28,827 bases of DNA, from assembly GCA_035760705.1 (NCBI GenBank), contig DASTSL010000059.1, positions 1 through 28,827 on the forward strand. Reading direction: 5' to 3'. The notes under the pieces are model-generated. The model was not told the origin of the DNA, did no database searches, and was given only the letters and a program-made list of their open reading frames with translations. Shown piece after piece: positions 21,457 through 28,010 of the stretch (positions within the stretch are counted from its first letter, which is position 1; each line of letters begins with the position of its first letter). Both the position numbers and the translations under genes were made by a program. This stretch comes from Allomeiothermus sp035760705. GTDB lineage: Bacteria; Deinococcota; Deinococci; Deinococcales; Thermaceae.

Positions 21457-22212
21457 CTAAACTCCCGGCTCGAGCCCCACCGCCCCGTACAGAGCGTGTT
21501 CCTCTTCAGCCGTGAGATAGCGAGATTCTCCCGGCTCGAGGTCTTCCGGCAACTCGAGCGGCCCGAAGGCCACGCGCCTCAGGTAGGTGACGTGGTTGCC
21601 CCGCGCGGCGAACATGCGCTTGACCTGGTGGTACTTGCCCTCGCGGATCACCAGCTCGACCCTGCGGCCGTCGGCCTCGAGGCGCAGCTCCGCGGGCTGT
21701 AGGGGCTCGCCCTCGAGTTCAAACCCGGCAGCGAAGGCCTCCACGTCGGCCTGGGTGGCGGGCTCGGCTAGCTCGGCATAGTAGCGTTTGGGCACCTTCC
21801 AGCGGGGGTGAGTGAGGCGGTGCGCCAGCTCGCCATCGGTGGTGATCAGCAAAAGCCCCTCGGTGTCCTTGTCGAGGCGGCCCACCGGCATCCAGTCGTC
21901 GCGCACCATCTCGAGCAGATCGGTCACCGGCGGCCCGTCCCGGTCTTTGGTGGAAGTCACGTAACCGGCGGGCTTGTGGAGCAGCACGTGGAAGAACTCA
22001 CGGTAGAAGACCTCTTCCCCGTCCACCACGATCCGCGCACTCCTGGAGTCGAGCTTGAAGCCCGAATCGGTGATGACCTCACCGTCCACGGTGATGAGCC
22101 CGGCTCGAGCCAGCCGGTAGATCTCCTTGCGGCTCCCCAGACCGAGGTGGGCCAGGATTTTGTCTAGGCGTACTTTCGCCGAACGAAGTGAGGGGTGGCG
22201 TTCCTTGGACAT
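21457..22212 (-). CDS. rsuA: 16S rRNA pseudouridine synthase, RsuA family
   Basis: Makes pseudouridine in 16S rRNA (position 516 in E. coli). 251 aa. N-terminal S4 RNA-binding domain (VRLDKILAHLGLGSRKEIYRLARAGLITVDG, about 14-44), then the catalytic domain with FHVLLHKPAGYVTSTKD, the active-site Asp in VGRLDKDTEGLLLIT, and the RsuA-like IREGKYHQVKRMFAARGNHVTYLRR. The ending YLTAEEEHALYG also fits RsuA better than RluB or RluE. The ATG at 22212 has no visible ribosome-binding site. It is convergent with the kinase gene; its upstream side carries a heptad repeat and a terminator pointing toward it. Confidence 0.9.
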   Translation of the reverse strand: MSKERHPSLRSAKVRLDKILAHLGLGSRKEIYRLARAGLITVDGEVITDSGFKLDSRSARIVVDGEEVFYREFFHVLLHKPAGYVTSTKDRDGPPVTDLLEMVRDDWMPVGRLDKDTEGLLLITTDGELAHRLTHPRWKVPKRYYAELAEPATQADVEAFAAGFELEGEPLQPAELRLEADGRRVELVIREGKYHQVKRMFAARGNHVTYLRRVAFGPLELPEDLEPGESRYLTAEEEHALYGAVGLEPGV

Positions 22213-22226
22213 AAGGCTAGCGCAGC

Positions 22227-22288
22227 GGCGATGGGCAACTAACGATGAGCCAAACCGGTTTTTTGCTCATCGCTCATGGCTCATTGCC
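22227..22288. repeat. Heptad inverted-repeat element
   Basis: Left arm GGCGATG, GGCAACT, AACGATG, AGC (22227-22250); spacer ending in six T residues (22251-22264); right arm GCTCATC, GCTCATG, GCTCATT, GCC (22265-22288). The arms pair as GATGAGC/GCTCATC at the loop. Lies between divergent rsuA and the GntR gene. Confidence 0.8.
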
Positions 22289-22294
22289 TTAAAC

Positions 22295-22317
22295 AAAAAA
22301 CCCCGGAATCTTCCGGG
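22295..22317 (-). terminator. Terminator-like hairpin on the minus strand, upstream of rsuA
   Basis: Stem CCCGGAA (22302-22308) and TTCCGGG (22311-22317); on the minus strand it is followed by G and six T residues (22295-22300). It would stop minus-strand transcription started in the GntR promoter region before it reaches rsuA. The rsuA promoter would have to lie between about 22213 and 22294. Confidence 0.6.
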
Positions 22318-22318
22318 C

Positions 22319-22351
22319 TTGATATTTTTAAGATACCGACATATACAGTAT
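22319..22351 (+). promoter_or_regulatory. Promoter and candidate operator of the GntR-tctCBA operon
   Basis: TTGATA (22319-22324), 17-bp spacer, TATACA (22342-22347). The palindrome ATACAGTAT (22343-22351) overlaps the -10 and is a plausible operator half-set for a GntR/FadR-type repressor. Predicted start near 22354, with AAAGGAG (22380-22386) 6 nt before the GTG. Confidence 0.6.
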
Positions 22352-22392
22352 TCGTCAAGCTTTTACATCGTAATCCCGCAAAGGAGCGCTGA

Positions 22393-23079
22393 GTGACTGC
22401 ACCGCAAACCCAAGAAGCCTACCGCCGCTTACGGCAGATGATCCTCTCCCTCGAGCTTCCCCCCGGCGAACCCCTGGTAGAGCGGAAGCTAGAGGAGTAT
22501 TTTCGCGGCGAGGAAGGTCTGGCCGTCTCGCGCACCCCCATCCGAGCGGCGCTGGGGCTACTCGCGCGGGAGGGGCTGGTGCGCCGCGAGGGGCGCACCT
22601 ACCGGGTGGCCCCGCTGGATTGGGACGAACTCGAGGAGGCCTTCGCCTTTCGCAAGGTCCTGGAGACGACTGCCGTGCGCATGGCCGCCAGCCAAAAGCC
22701 CCAGGCCGAGGAAGTCGCCCAGGTGCTGGCCGTGCTGGGGGCAGACCTCGACCCCGAGGCCGAGCTTTCTAAGGCCACCGACTTTCACCTCGAGCTGGCC
22801 CGGCTCTGCGGCAACCGCTTCTTGGTCGAGGCGCTGAGCATCGTGCTCTCGCGCATCTACCGGGTGCGCTTCCTGGAGGTCATGACCCCCGAGGGCCGCG
22901 CCCAAGCCCGCCGGGATCATCAGAAGCTGCTCGAGCTGGTGCGGCAGGGCCGGGGCGAAGAGGCCGCCGCCTTGATCGAAGGGCACCTCGAGCGCTCACG
23001 CAAACGGATGCTGGAGAGCCGCCGCTGGCGCGAAGACCCCCAGGGCGAGCCGAGCGGCAGCCTGCTGGCCCGCCCCTGA
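22393..23079 (+). CDS. GntR family regulator, FadR/VanR (FCD) subgroup
   Basis: 228 aa. N-terminal winged helix (about 6-75) with VSRTPIRAALGLLAREGLVRREGRTYRVAP, the GntR recognition helix and wing. The C-terminal FCD domain (about 80-210) is all-helical and contains DFHLELARLCGN and later HQKLLEL and EGHLERS, supplying the Asp/His residues that bind a metal and a carboxylate ligand. The GTG start has AAAGGAG 6 nt upstream. It is followed by tctC after 61 bp. FCD regulators often sense organic acids, so it probably controls the adjacent carboxylate transporter and itself through the palindrome over its own -10. Confidence 0.92.
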   Translation: MTAPQTQEAYRRLRQMILSLELPPGEPLVERKLEEYFRGEEGLAVSRTPIRAALGLLAREGLVRREGRTYRVAPLDWDELEEAFAFRKVLETTAVRMAASQKPQAEEVAQVLAVLGADLDPEAELSKATDFHLELARLCGNRFLVEALSIVLSRIYRVRFLEVMTPEGRAQARRDHQKLLELVRQGRGEEAAALIEGHLERSRKRMLESRRWREDPQGEPSGSLLARP

Positions 23080-23140
23080 GGCCTGGACAGCCAAGCCCCG
23101 ACAAGCGAAACTAGAGGCACCTGCAAACAGGAGGCCACCT

Positions 23141-24106
23141 ATGCGACGTGCGGTTTGGATCGGTCTGTTGATATCTGGGCTGGGGTTGGCGCAGGGCTTT
23201 ACCCCGCGCAACCCCGAATGCATCGCTCCTGCGGGGGCCGGGGGCGGCTGGGACTTCACCTGCCGCTCGGTCACCCAGCTCATGTTCGACCTCAAGATCG
23301 TCCCCCAGCCCTTCAAAGTGACGAACCTGACCGGGGCCGGGGGCGGGGTGGCCTATGCCAATGTGGTGAGCCAGCGCGACAACGACCCCAACCTGATCGT
23401 GGCGGCGAGCCCGGCCACCACCGTGCGGCTCGCCCAGGGACAGTTCAGCCGCTTCACCGAGCGCGACGTGCGCTGGCTGGGGGCCATCGCCGCCGATTTC
23501 GGGCTGGTCGCGGTCAAGGCCGACGCCCCCTGGAAGACCATGCAAGAACTGGTCGCCGCCTGGAAAGCCGACCCTAGCAAGATCGCGGTGGGCGGCGGCA
23601 GCGCGGTGGGTGGCCAGGACCACATGAAGGTGCTCTTGCTGGGCCGGGCCGCGGGGATCGAGCCCCGCTCGATCAAGTACGTGCCCTTCGACGGCGGCGG
23701 GCAGGCCATCACCTCGCTCCTGGGCGGCTTCATCCAGGTCTTTGCCGGGGATGCCTCCGAGCTGCGCGGCCAGGTCGAGGGGGGAACCGTGCGGGTGCTG
23801 GGCATGATGGCGCCGCGCCGCTTGCCCCCGCCCTACGCCAACGTCCCGACCCTCAAAGAACTCGGCTACAACGTGGACTGGATCGTCTGGCGTGGCTTCT
23901 ACGTGCCCAAGAGTATGCCTGCCAATGCCTACGAGTTCTGGATCCAGGCCCTGCGCAAGGTAGCCAAGTCGCCGGAGTGGGCCAAGGTGCGCGAGCAGAA
24001 CAGCCTGGGCGAGTTCTTGTCGCTGGGGGCCGAGTTCCAGGTCTTCGTAGACCGCCAGGTCAATGAGTTCAGGAACCTCTCGAGGGAACTCGGATTGATC
24101 AAATGA
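23141..24106 (+). CDS. tctC: Tripartite tricarboxylate transporter solute-binding protein TctC
   Basis: Periplasmic receptor of a TTT system, 321 aa. Sec signal peptide (1-18, ending Leu-Ala-Gln). The mature protein begins with the Bug/TctC hallmark NPECIAPAGAGGGWDFTCR; other family segments are NLTGAGGGVAYANVV, VGGGSAVGGQDHMKVLLL and YVPFDGGGQAITSLLGG, which line the carboxylate site. The ligand is unknown; TTT receptors bind citrate, tartrate, aromatic acids and others. The ATG has AGGAGG 6 nt upstream. Second gene of the GntR-tctCBA operon; a structured 76-bp gap separates it from tctB. Confidence 0.93.
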   Translation: MRRAVWIGLLISGLGLAQGFTPRNPECIAPAGAGGGWDFTCRSVTQLMFDLKIVPQPFKVTNLTGAGGGVAYANVVSQRDNDPNLIVAASPATTVRLAQGQFSRFTERDVRWLGAIAADFGLVAVKADAPWKTMQELVAAWKADPSKIAVGGGSAVGGQDHMKVLLLGRAAGIEPRSIKYVPFDGGGQAITSLLGGFIQVFAGDASELRGQVEGGTVRVLGMMAPRRLPPPYANVPTLKELGYNVDWIVWRGFYVPKSMPANAYEFWIQALRKVAKSPEWAKVREQNSLGEFLSLGAEFQVFVDRQVNEFRNLSRELGLIK

Positions 24107-24107
24107 C

Positions 24108-24171
24108 GTAGGGACAATCCTCGTGATTGCTCTCATCCGGGTTTAAGGACCAACCCAAGGTTGGCCCCTAC
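24108..24171 (+). other. Three-way-junction inverted repeat in the tctC-tctB gap
   Basis: Outer stem GTAGGG (24108-24113) with CCCTAC (24166-24171); inner hairpin CAATC (24115-24119) with GATTG (24125-24129); second hairpin CCAACC (24150-24155) with GGTTGG (24159-24164, 3-nt loop). The element fills almost the whole gap, starting 1 nt after the tctC stop. It could stabilise the tctC mRNA 3' end or reduce read-through so that receptor exceeds permease. Confidence 0.6.
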
Positions 24172-24182
24172 AGGAAAAACAG

Positions 24183-24614
24183 ATGTCCGACCGCATCCTG
24201 GGCCTCGTCCTCCTAATCCTGAGCGCGGCTTACGCGCTGGGGGCCAGGGCCATGGAGGTGGGCTTCCTCTCCGACCCGGTGGGCCCCCGGACCTTCCCCT
24301 ACCTGATCGCGGCGATCCTGGGAATCTCGAGCCTGTGGCTGATCCTCCGCCCCGACCCCGAGCCCGAGTGGCCCGGTAGAAGCTTCTGGATTCCTCTCGG
24401 ATTGGTGCTGCTGAGCCTGGTGGCCTACGCCTACTTGCTGGTGCCGCTGGGGTTTATCATCACGACGGCGCTCGAGATGACCCTTCTCTCGCTGCTCTTT
24501 GGGGCCAAGCCCGGGCAGGCCGCCGCGGGTGGGCTCTCCTTCAGCGTGCTGGTCTATCTCCTCTTCACCCAAGCCCTGAGCGTGCCGCTCCCGGTGGGAA
24601 GGATTTTCGGATGA
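24183..24614 (+). CDS. tctB: Tripartite tricarboxylate transporter small membrane subunit TctB
   Basis: 143 aa with four predicted membrane helices (about 4-20, 38-55, 70-90 and 100-138 as a paired region). It has the TctB-like start DRILGLVLLILSAAYALGA and the GPRTFPYLIAAIL segment that is conserved in the family. It pairs with TctA to form the permease. The sequence CAGGAAAAACAG just upstream supplies a weak ribosome-binding site (AGGA). Located between tctC and tctA as in other TTT operons. Confidence 0.88.
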   Translation: MSDRILGLVLLILSAAYALGARAMEVGFLSDPVGPRTFPYLIAAILGISSLWLILRPDPEPEWPGRSFWIPLGLVLLSLVAYAYLLVPLGFIITTALEMTLLSLLFGAKPGQAAAGGLSFSVLVYLLFTQALSVPLPVGRIFG

Positions 24615-24625
24615 AGGCGACCTTT

Positions 24626-24726
24626 GCACGGGGTTTATCCCCCCTCAGTGCCAAGCCCTTGGTTGGCGCAGAGCACATAGGTGCAGAGCCCTTGCGCCTA
24701 GCGGCGCAAGGGGAGTAACGCCCCCT
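24626..24726 (+). promoter_or_regulatory. Four-hairpin RNA region before tctA, ribosome-binding site sequestered
   Basis: Hairpins in order: GCACGGGG...CCCC...GTGC (24626-24651); GCCAA/TTGGC (24650-24667); GCAC/GTGC with a 4-nt loop (24673-24684); and a perfect 10-bp stem CCCTTGCGCC (24689-24698) with GGCGCAAGGG (24703-24712), loop TAGC. The tctA ribosome-binding GGGGAG (24710-24715) is partly inside the last stem. AGGGG (24709-24713) can alternatively pair with CCCCT (24722-24726) right at the start codon. Either fold hides the site. Confidence 0.55.
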
Positions 24727-26238
24727 ATGGACATCTTTCAAGCCCTCCTCCACGGTTTCGGCGTAGCCTTCCAGCCGATCAACCTGTTCCTGGTCTTCCT
24801 GGGCTGCCTGGTGGGCACGCTGATCGGGGTGCTGCCGGGGATCGGGCCGATCAGCGGGGTGGCGCTGCTGGTTCCGCTCACCTTCGCGCTCAAGCTGCCG
24901 CCGGAGTCCGCCTTGATCCTCTTGGCAGGCATCTACTACGGGGCCATGTACGGCGGGAGCACCACCAGCATCCTGCTCAACATCCCCGGCGAGACCTCCT
25001 CGGTGGTGACGACCCTCGACGGTCACCAGCTCGCCAAACAGGGCAAGGCTGGCCCGGCCCTGGCCATCGCGGCCTGGGGTTCGTTTATCGCCGGAACCCT
25101 CTCGGTGGTGGGGCTGATGCTGGTGGGGCCGCTGTTGGCTCAGTGGGCGATCCGCTTCGGCCCCGCCGAGTATTTCGCCCTGATGGTCTTCGGCTTCTCC
25201 ACGCTCTCCGCGCTGGCCGGTAAGAACATGGCGAAAGCCCTCATCGCCACCGCCTTCGGGCTGATGCTGGCCACGGTGGGGCAGGACCCGCAGTCGGGGA
25301 TCTCGCGTTATACCTTTGGCTTCTTGCAGCTCGAGGACGGCATGGATTTCCTGGTGGTGGCCATCGGGCTCTTCGCGGTGAGCGAGGTCTTGATGCTGCT
25401 GGAGGAAAAGGGCCAGGCCAGCGGGATGATGGCCCAGGTGGGGCGGGTCTACCTCTCCCTCAAAGAGTTCATGGGCTCCTTAGGCACGATCCTGCGCTCG
25501 AGCGTGTTGGGCTTCCTGATCGGCGTGCTGCCGGGGGCCGGGGCCAGCATCGCCAGCTTCGTGGCCTACACGGTGGAAAAGCGCTGGCTGGGCCGACGGG
25601 GCCGCTTCGGGCAGGGCGATCTGCGCGGGGTGGCGGCCCCCGAGTCGGCCAACAACGCGGCGGCGGGCGGGGCCATGATCCCCCTGCTCACCCTGGGCCT
25701 GCCGGGGAGCGGAACCACCGCGATCATGCTGGGGGCGCTCATCAGCTTGGGCGTCACGCCGGGACCACAGATGTTCCAGCAGCACCCCAACATCGTCTGG
25801 GGGCTGATCGCCTCGATGTACGTGGGGAACGTGGTCTTGCTGGTCCTGAACCTCCCGCTGGTGTGGGTCTTCGTGCGCCTCTTGGCGGTTCCGGCCTGGT
25901 TCTTGCTCCCGGCGGTGCTGGCGGTGAGCTTTATCGGGGTTTACGCGGTCAACAACAACCCCTTCGACCTCCTGTTGATGACCGTGTTCGGGCTGGTGGG
26001 CTACCTGATGCGTAAGTTCGACTTCCCGCTGGCCCCGGTCCTGCTGGGGCTGGTGCTGGGCTACCTGATGGAGATCAACCTGCGCCGGGCGATGGCGATC
26101 AGCAACGGGGAGGTGGGTTTTCTGTTCTCGAGCCCCATCGCCATCGCCCTGTGGATCCTGGCGGGCCTCTCCCTCTTCGCCCCGGCGATCATCAGCCGGT
26201 TTGCCAGGGGGGGGCAGCTTGGGGGGGACGAGATTTAG
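24727..26238 (+). CDS. tctA: Tripartite tricarboxylate transporter large permease subunit TctA
   Basis: 503 aa, about 12 membrane segments. Family signatures: GTLIGVLPGIGPISGVALLVPLTF (about 30-53), YYGAMYGGSTTSILLNIPGE (about 70-89), the repeated motif GFLIGVLPGAGASIASFVAYTVEK (about 259-282), and GVAAPESANNAAAGGAMIPLLTLGLPGSGTTAIMLGAL (about 299-336). The two halves are related by internal repeat, as usual. Together with TctB and TctC it makes a complete sodium- or proton-coupled carboxylate importer. The ATG lies 11 nt after GGGGAG, which is buried in RNA structure. A 96-bp heptad element follows the gene. Confidence 0.94.
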   Translation: MDIFQALLHGFGVAFQPINLFLVFLGCLVGTLIGVLPGIGPISGVALLVPLTFALKLPPESALILLAGIYYGAMYGGSTTSILLNIPGETSSVVTTLDGHQLAKQGKAGPALAIAAWGSFIAGTLSVVGLMLVGPLLAQWAIRFGPAEYFALMVFGFSTLSALAGKNMAKALIATAFGLMLATVGQDPQSGISRYTFGFLQLEDGMDFLVVAIGLFAVSEVLMLLEEKGQASGMMAQVGRVYLSLKEFMGSLGTILRSSVLGFLIGVLPGAGASIASFVAYTVEKRWLGRRGRFGQGDLRGVAAPESANNAAAGGAMIPLLTLGLPGSGTTAIMLGALISLGVTPGPQMFQQHPNIVWGLIASMYVGNVVLLVLNLPLVWVFVRLLAVPAWFLLPAVLAVSFIGVYAVNNNPFDLLLMTVFGLVGYLMRKFDFPLAPVLLGLVLGYLMEINLRRAMAISNGEVGFLFSSPIAIALWILAGLSLFAPAIISRFARGGQLGGDEI

Positions 26239-26265
26239 CTGTAGGGTGTGGGCCCAAAGGGCTCT

Positions 26266-26361
26266 AAGCGATAAGCAAAAGATTCTCTGGCTTACGGTTT
26301 ATCGCTTGCCGCCAATATCTTTATGCAATGCGCGATAGACTCTCTGGCGTACGCACTGAGC
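26266..26361. repeat. Double heptad inverted-repeat element after tctA
   Basis: First unit: AAGCGAT, AAGCAAA (26266-26279), spacer AGATTCTCT (26280-26288), GGCTTAC, GGTTTAT, CGCTTGC (26289-26309); its ends form a 9-bp perfect pair AAGCGATAA/TTATCGCTT. Then AATATCTTTA (26314-26323), identical to the spacer at 11791-11800. Second unit: GCAATGC, GCGATAG (26325-26338), spacer ACTCTCT, GGCGTAC, GCACTGA (26346-26359). Both spacers share TCTCTGGC with the element at 8481-8538. Confidence 0.8.
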
Positions 26362-26372
26362 GCGGCTCACCA

Positions 26373-26381
26373 TGCTAGAGT
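26373..26381 (+). promoter_or_regulatory. Extended -10 (TGCTAGAGT) of the small membrane protein gene
   Basis: TG at 26373-26374 followed by TAGAGT (26376-26381), 5 nt before the ATG at 26387. No Shine-Dalgarno sequence; a leaderless start is likely. Confidence 0.45.
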
Positions 26382-26386
26382 GCGTT

Positions 26387-26644
26387 ATGGTCGTCCTCGG
26401 CTGGTTTCTGATCGGGATGGGCGTGCTGTTCGTGCTGCTGGGGTTCGCCGGTGCGGTGCGGGACGTGCTGCTCAACCCCGAGCGGCGAGCCATGCCCACC
26501 GAGGCCTGGGCGAACCTGGTGCGGCTGGTGCTGGAGGCCCTGCGAGTTCTGTTCACCGGCCCCCGCTGGCTGCTGGCGACCGCCGTGGGTCTGGCCCTGA
26601 TCTGGGCGGGCTCGAGGTTCGTGCAGGGTCTCCCCCTCTTTTAA
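26387..26644 (+). CDS. Small two-TM membrane protein, unknown function
   Basis: 85 aa. Two hydrophobic helices (about 3-24 and 60-80) flank a short amphipathic, mildly basic middle part (VRDVLLNPERRAMPTEAWANLVRLVLEALRVLFTGPRW). I do not recognise a family. GC3 and codon use match the neighbours, which supports a real gene. An ATG at 26372 is also in frame, but the one at 26387 lies 5 nt after an extended -10 box, which fits a leaderless start. It is followed 24 bp later by the AlaX-like gene, which has its own -10 box. Confidence 0.7.
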   Translation: MVVLGWFLIGMGVLFVLLGFAGAVRDVLLNPERRAMPTEAWANLVRLVLEALRVLFTGPRWLLATAVGLALIWAGSRFVQGLPLF

Positions 26645-26656
26645 TCCCCAAAACCG

Positions 26657-26662
26657 GATAAT
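26657..26662 (+). promoter_or_regulatory. Leaderless -10 box (GATAAT) of the AlaX-like gene
   Basis: GATAAT lies 6 nt before the GTG at 26669; no Shine-Dalgarno sequence is present. Confidence 0.4.
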
Positions 26663-26668
26663 TAAGCG

Positions 26669-27859
26669 GTGCGTCTTTATCACGAATTCCCCTACGAAAG
26701 CCGTTTCACCGCCCGCGTACTCCGTGCTTGGAGCGAGGGCGGTAAGCACTACGCCGTGCTCGATCAGACCCTCTTCTACCCCACCGCCGGGGGCCAGGTA
26801 AACGACAGCGGAACCCTAAACGGTGTGAAAGTTCTGGACGTGAAGGAGGCGTCGTTTCGCGGCGAAGGCCGGGTGGATGGCAAGGCCAAGGGCGACGTGA
26901 TCCACGTGCTCGAGGCCCCCCTCCCGGAAGGCCAGGAGGTTCAGGGCGAACTCGACTGGACCCGCCGCTACCGCCACATGCAACGCCACACCGCCGAGCA
27001 CACCCTGGCCCAAGCCTTCTGGCGGGCGGCGGGTTGGGAGACCCTGGCAGTGAACATGAGTGGCCCGGTCTGCACTATCGACTTCTCCGGCGAGCCCGAC
27101 GAGGCCACCATCCGGCAAGGAGAGGCGCTGGCGAACTGGGCGGTGTACGCCAACACCCCGGTCAAGACCTTCTGGATCGAGGATTCCGAATTAGACAAGT
27201 ACCCCCTGCGGCGGGCTCCCAAGGTCTCGGGGCGGATTCGCATCGTGGAGATCGAGGGCTGGGACATGGTGGCCTGCGGCGGAACCCACCTGGCCCGCAC
27301 CGGCGAGGCCGGGCCGATCAAGATCGTGAAATACGAGCGCTACAAGGGTGGCACGCGGGTCTACTTCATGGCGGGGTGGGAGGCGCTCGAGACCTTCAAC
27401 CACGAACACGCCATCCTCACCCGGGTCGCCGAGAAGTTCAGCGCGCACTACCTGGAGGTCGAGAAGCCCATCCACAACCTCCGCGACGACTTTTTCAAGC
27501 TCAAGGGCGAAAACCACGCGCTCAAGGAAGAGTTGGCCGAGCGGGTCATGCGCGACCTCTTGACGGAGTTCCCCGATCACACCATCGCCGCGCAGGTTCC
27601 GGCGGTGGTGATCGAGGCGGTGGGCAAGCGGCTCTCCGAGTGGCCGAACGTGCTGGCTTTGCTGGTCGCGCCGGGAGAAAAGGCTCGGGTCGTCCTGACC
27701 AAGCACAGCAGCCGCCCGGAGGATTTGCAGGCGATCTGGAAGGAGGTCCTCGAGCCTTTGGGAGCCAAGGGCGGCGGGGCTTTGGTCAAGCTGGGGGTTT
27801 TGCCGAGCGGGGCGATGCATTCGGCGCTCGAGGGATTCAAGAAAAAAGTGAATCCTTGA
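26669..27859 (+). CDS. AlaX-type alanyl-tRNA editing protein with DHHA1 domain
   Basis: Free-standing relative of the editing half of alanyl-tRNA synthetase, 396 aa, which hydrolyses mischarged Ser- or Gly-tRNA(Ala). The N-terminal beta-barrel (1-95) has FYPTAGGQVNDSG. The zinc/editing centre follows: HTAEH (H107, H111) and CGGTH (C203, H207). A helical linker at about 245-290 leads to a C-terminal DHHA1-type domain with the Gly-rich end GAKGGGALVKLGVLPSG. This full layout is the long AlaX form (AlaX-L). The start is a GTG with a GATAAT box 6 nt upstream and no ribosome-binding site. The gene is separated from ppa by a 10-bp inverted repeat. Confidence 0.9.
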   Translation: MRLYHEFPYESRFTARVLRAWSEGGKHYAVLDQTLFYPTAGGQVNDSGTLNGVKVLDVKEASFRGEGRVDGKAKGDVIHVLEAPLPEGQEVQGELDWTRRYRHMQRHTAEHTLAQAFWRAAGWETLAVNMSGPVCTIDFSGEPDEATIRQGEALANWAVYANTPVKTFWIEDSELDKYPLRRAPKVSGRIRIVEIEGWDMVACGGTHLARTGEAGPIKIVKYERYKGGTRVYFMAGWEALETFNHEHAILTRVAEKFSAHYLEVEKPIHNLRDDFFKLKGENHALKEELAERVMRDLLTEFPDHTIAAQVPAVVIEAVGKRLSEWPNVLALLVAPGEKARVVLTKHSSRPEDLQAIWKEVLEPLGAKGGGALVKLGVLPSGAMHSALEGFKKKVNP

Positions 27860-27905
27860 TAGCCAAAACTTCTGCACCCAGTAGGAGTACAAAACATCAG
27901 TGGGA

Positions 27906-27943
27906 GGCGGTTTGCTCACCAATTTCGTGCGATGCAAACCGCC
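27906..27943. promoter_or_regulatory. 10-bp perfect inverted repeat upstream of ppa
   Basis: GGCGGTTTGC (27906-27915) and GCAAACCGCC (27934-27943), 18-nt loop that itself contains CAC/GTG. No T-tract follows, so it is not an ordinary terminator. It ends about 50 bp before the ppa -10 box, so an operator or an mRNA 3'-end element of the AlaX gene are both possible. Confidence 0.5.
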
Positions 27944-27995
27944 ATGGCTCGCACCCGGCAACTCTTCAGGTTACAAGTCCCCCGCCTCGAGCGGT

Positions 27996-28001
27996 TAGAA
28001 T
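27996..28001 (+). promoter_or_regulatory. -10 box (TAGAAT) of ppa
   Basis: TAGAAT lies 9 nt before the ppa ATG, with no Shine-Dalgarno sequence. TTACAA at 27971-27976 could be a -35 with a long 19-bp spacer. Confidence 0.5.
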
Positions 28002-28010
28002 ACTCCCGCT

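Noticed and set aside
23111..24136. Open frame antisense to tctC
   Set aside because: TctC is unambiguous on the other strand; the antisense product shows no family signature and starts and ends arbitrarily.
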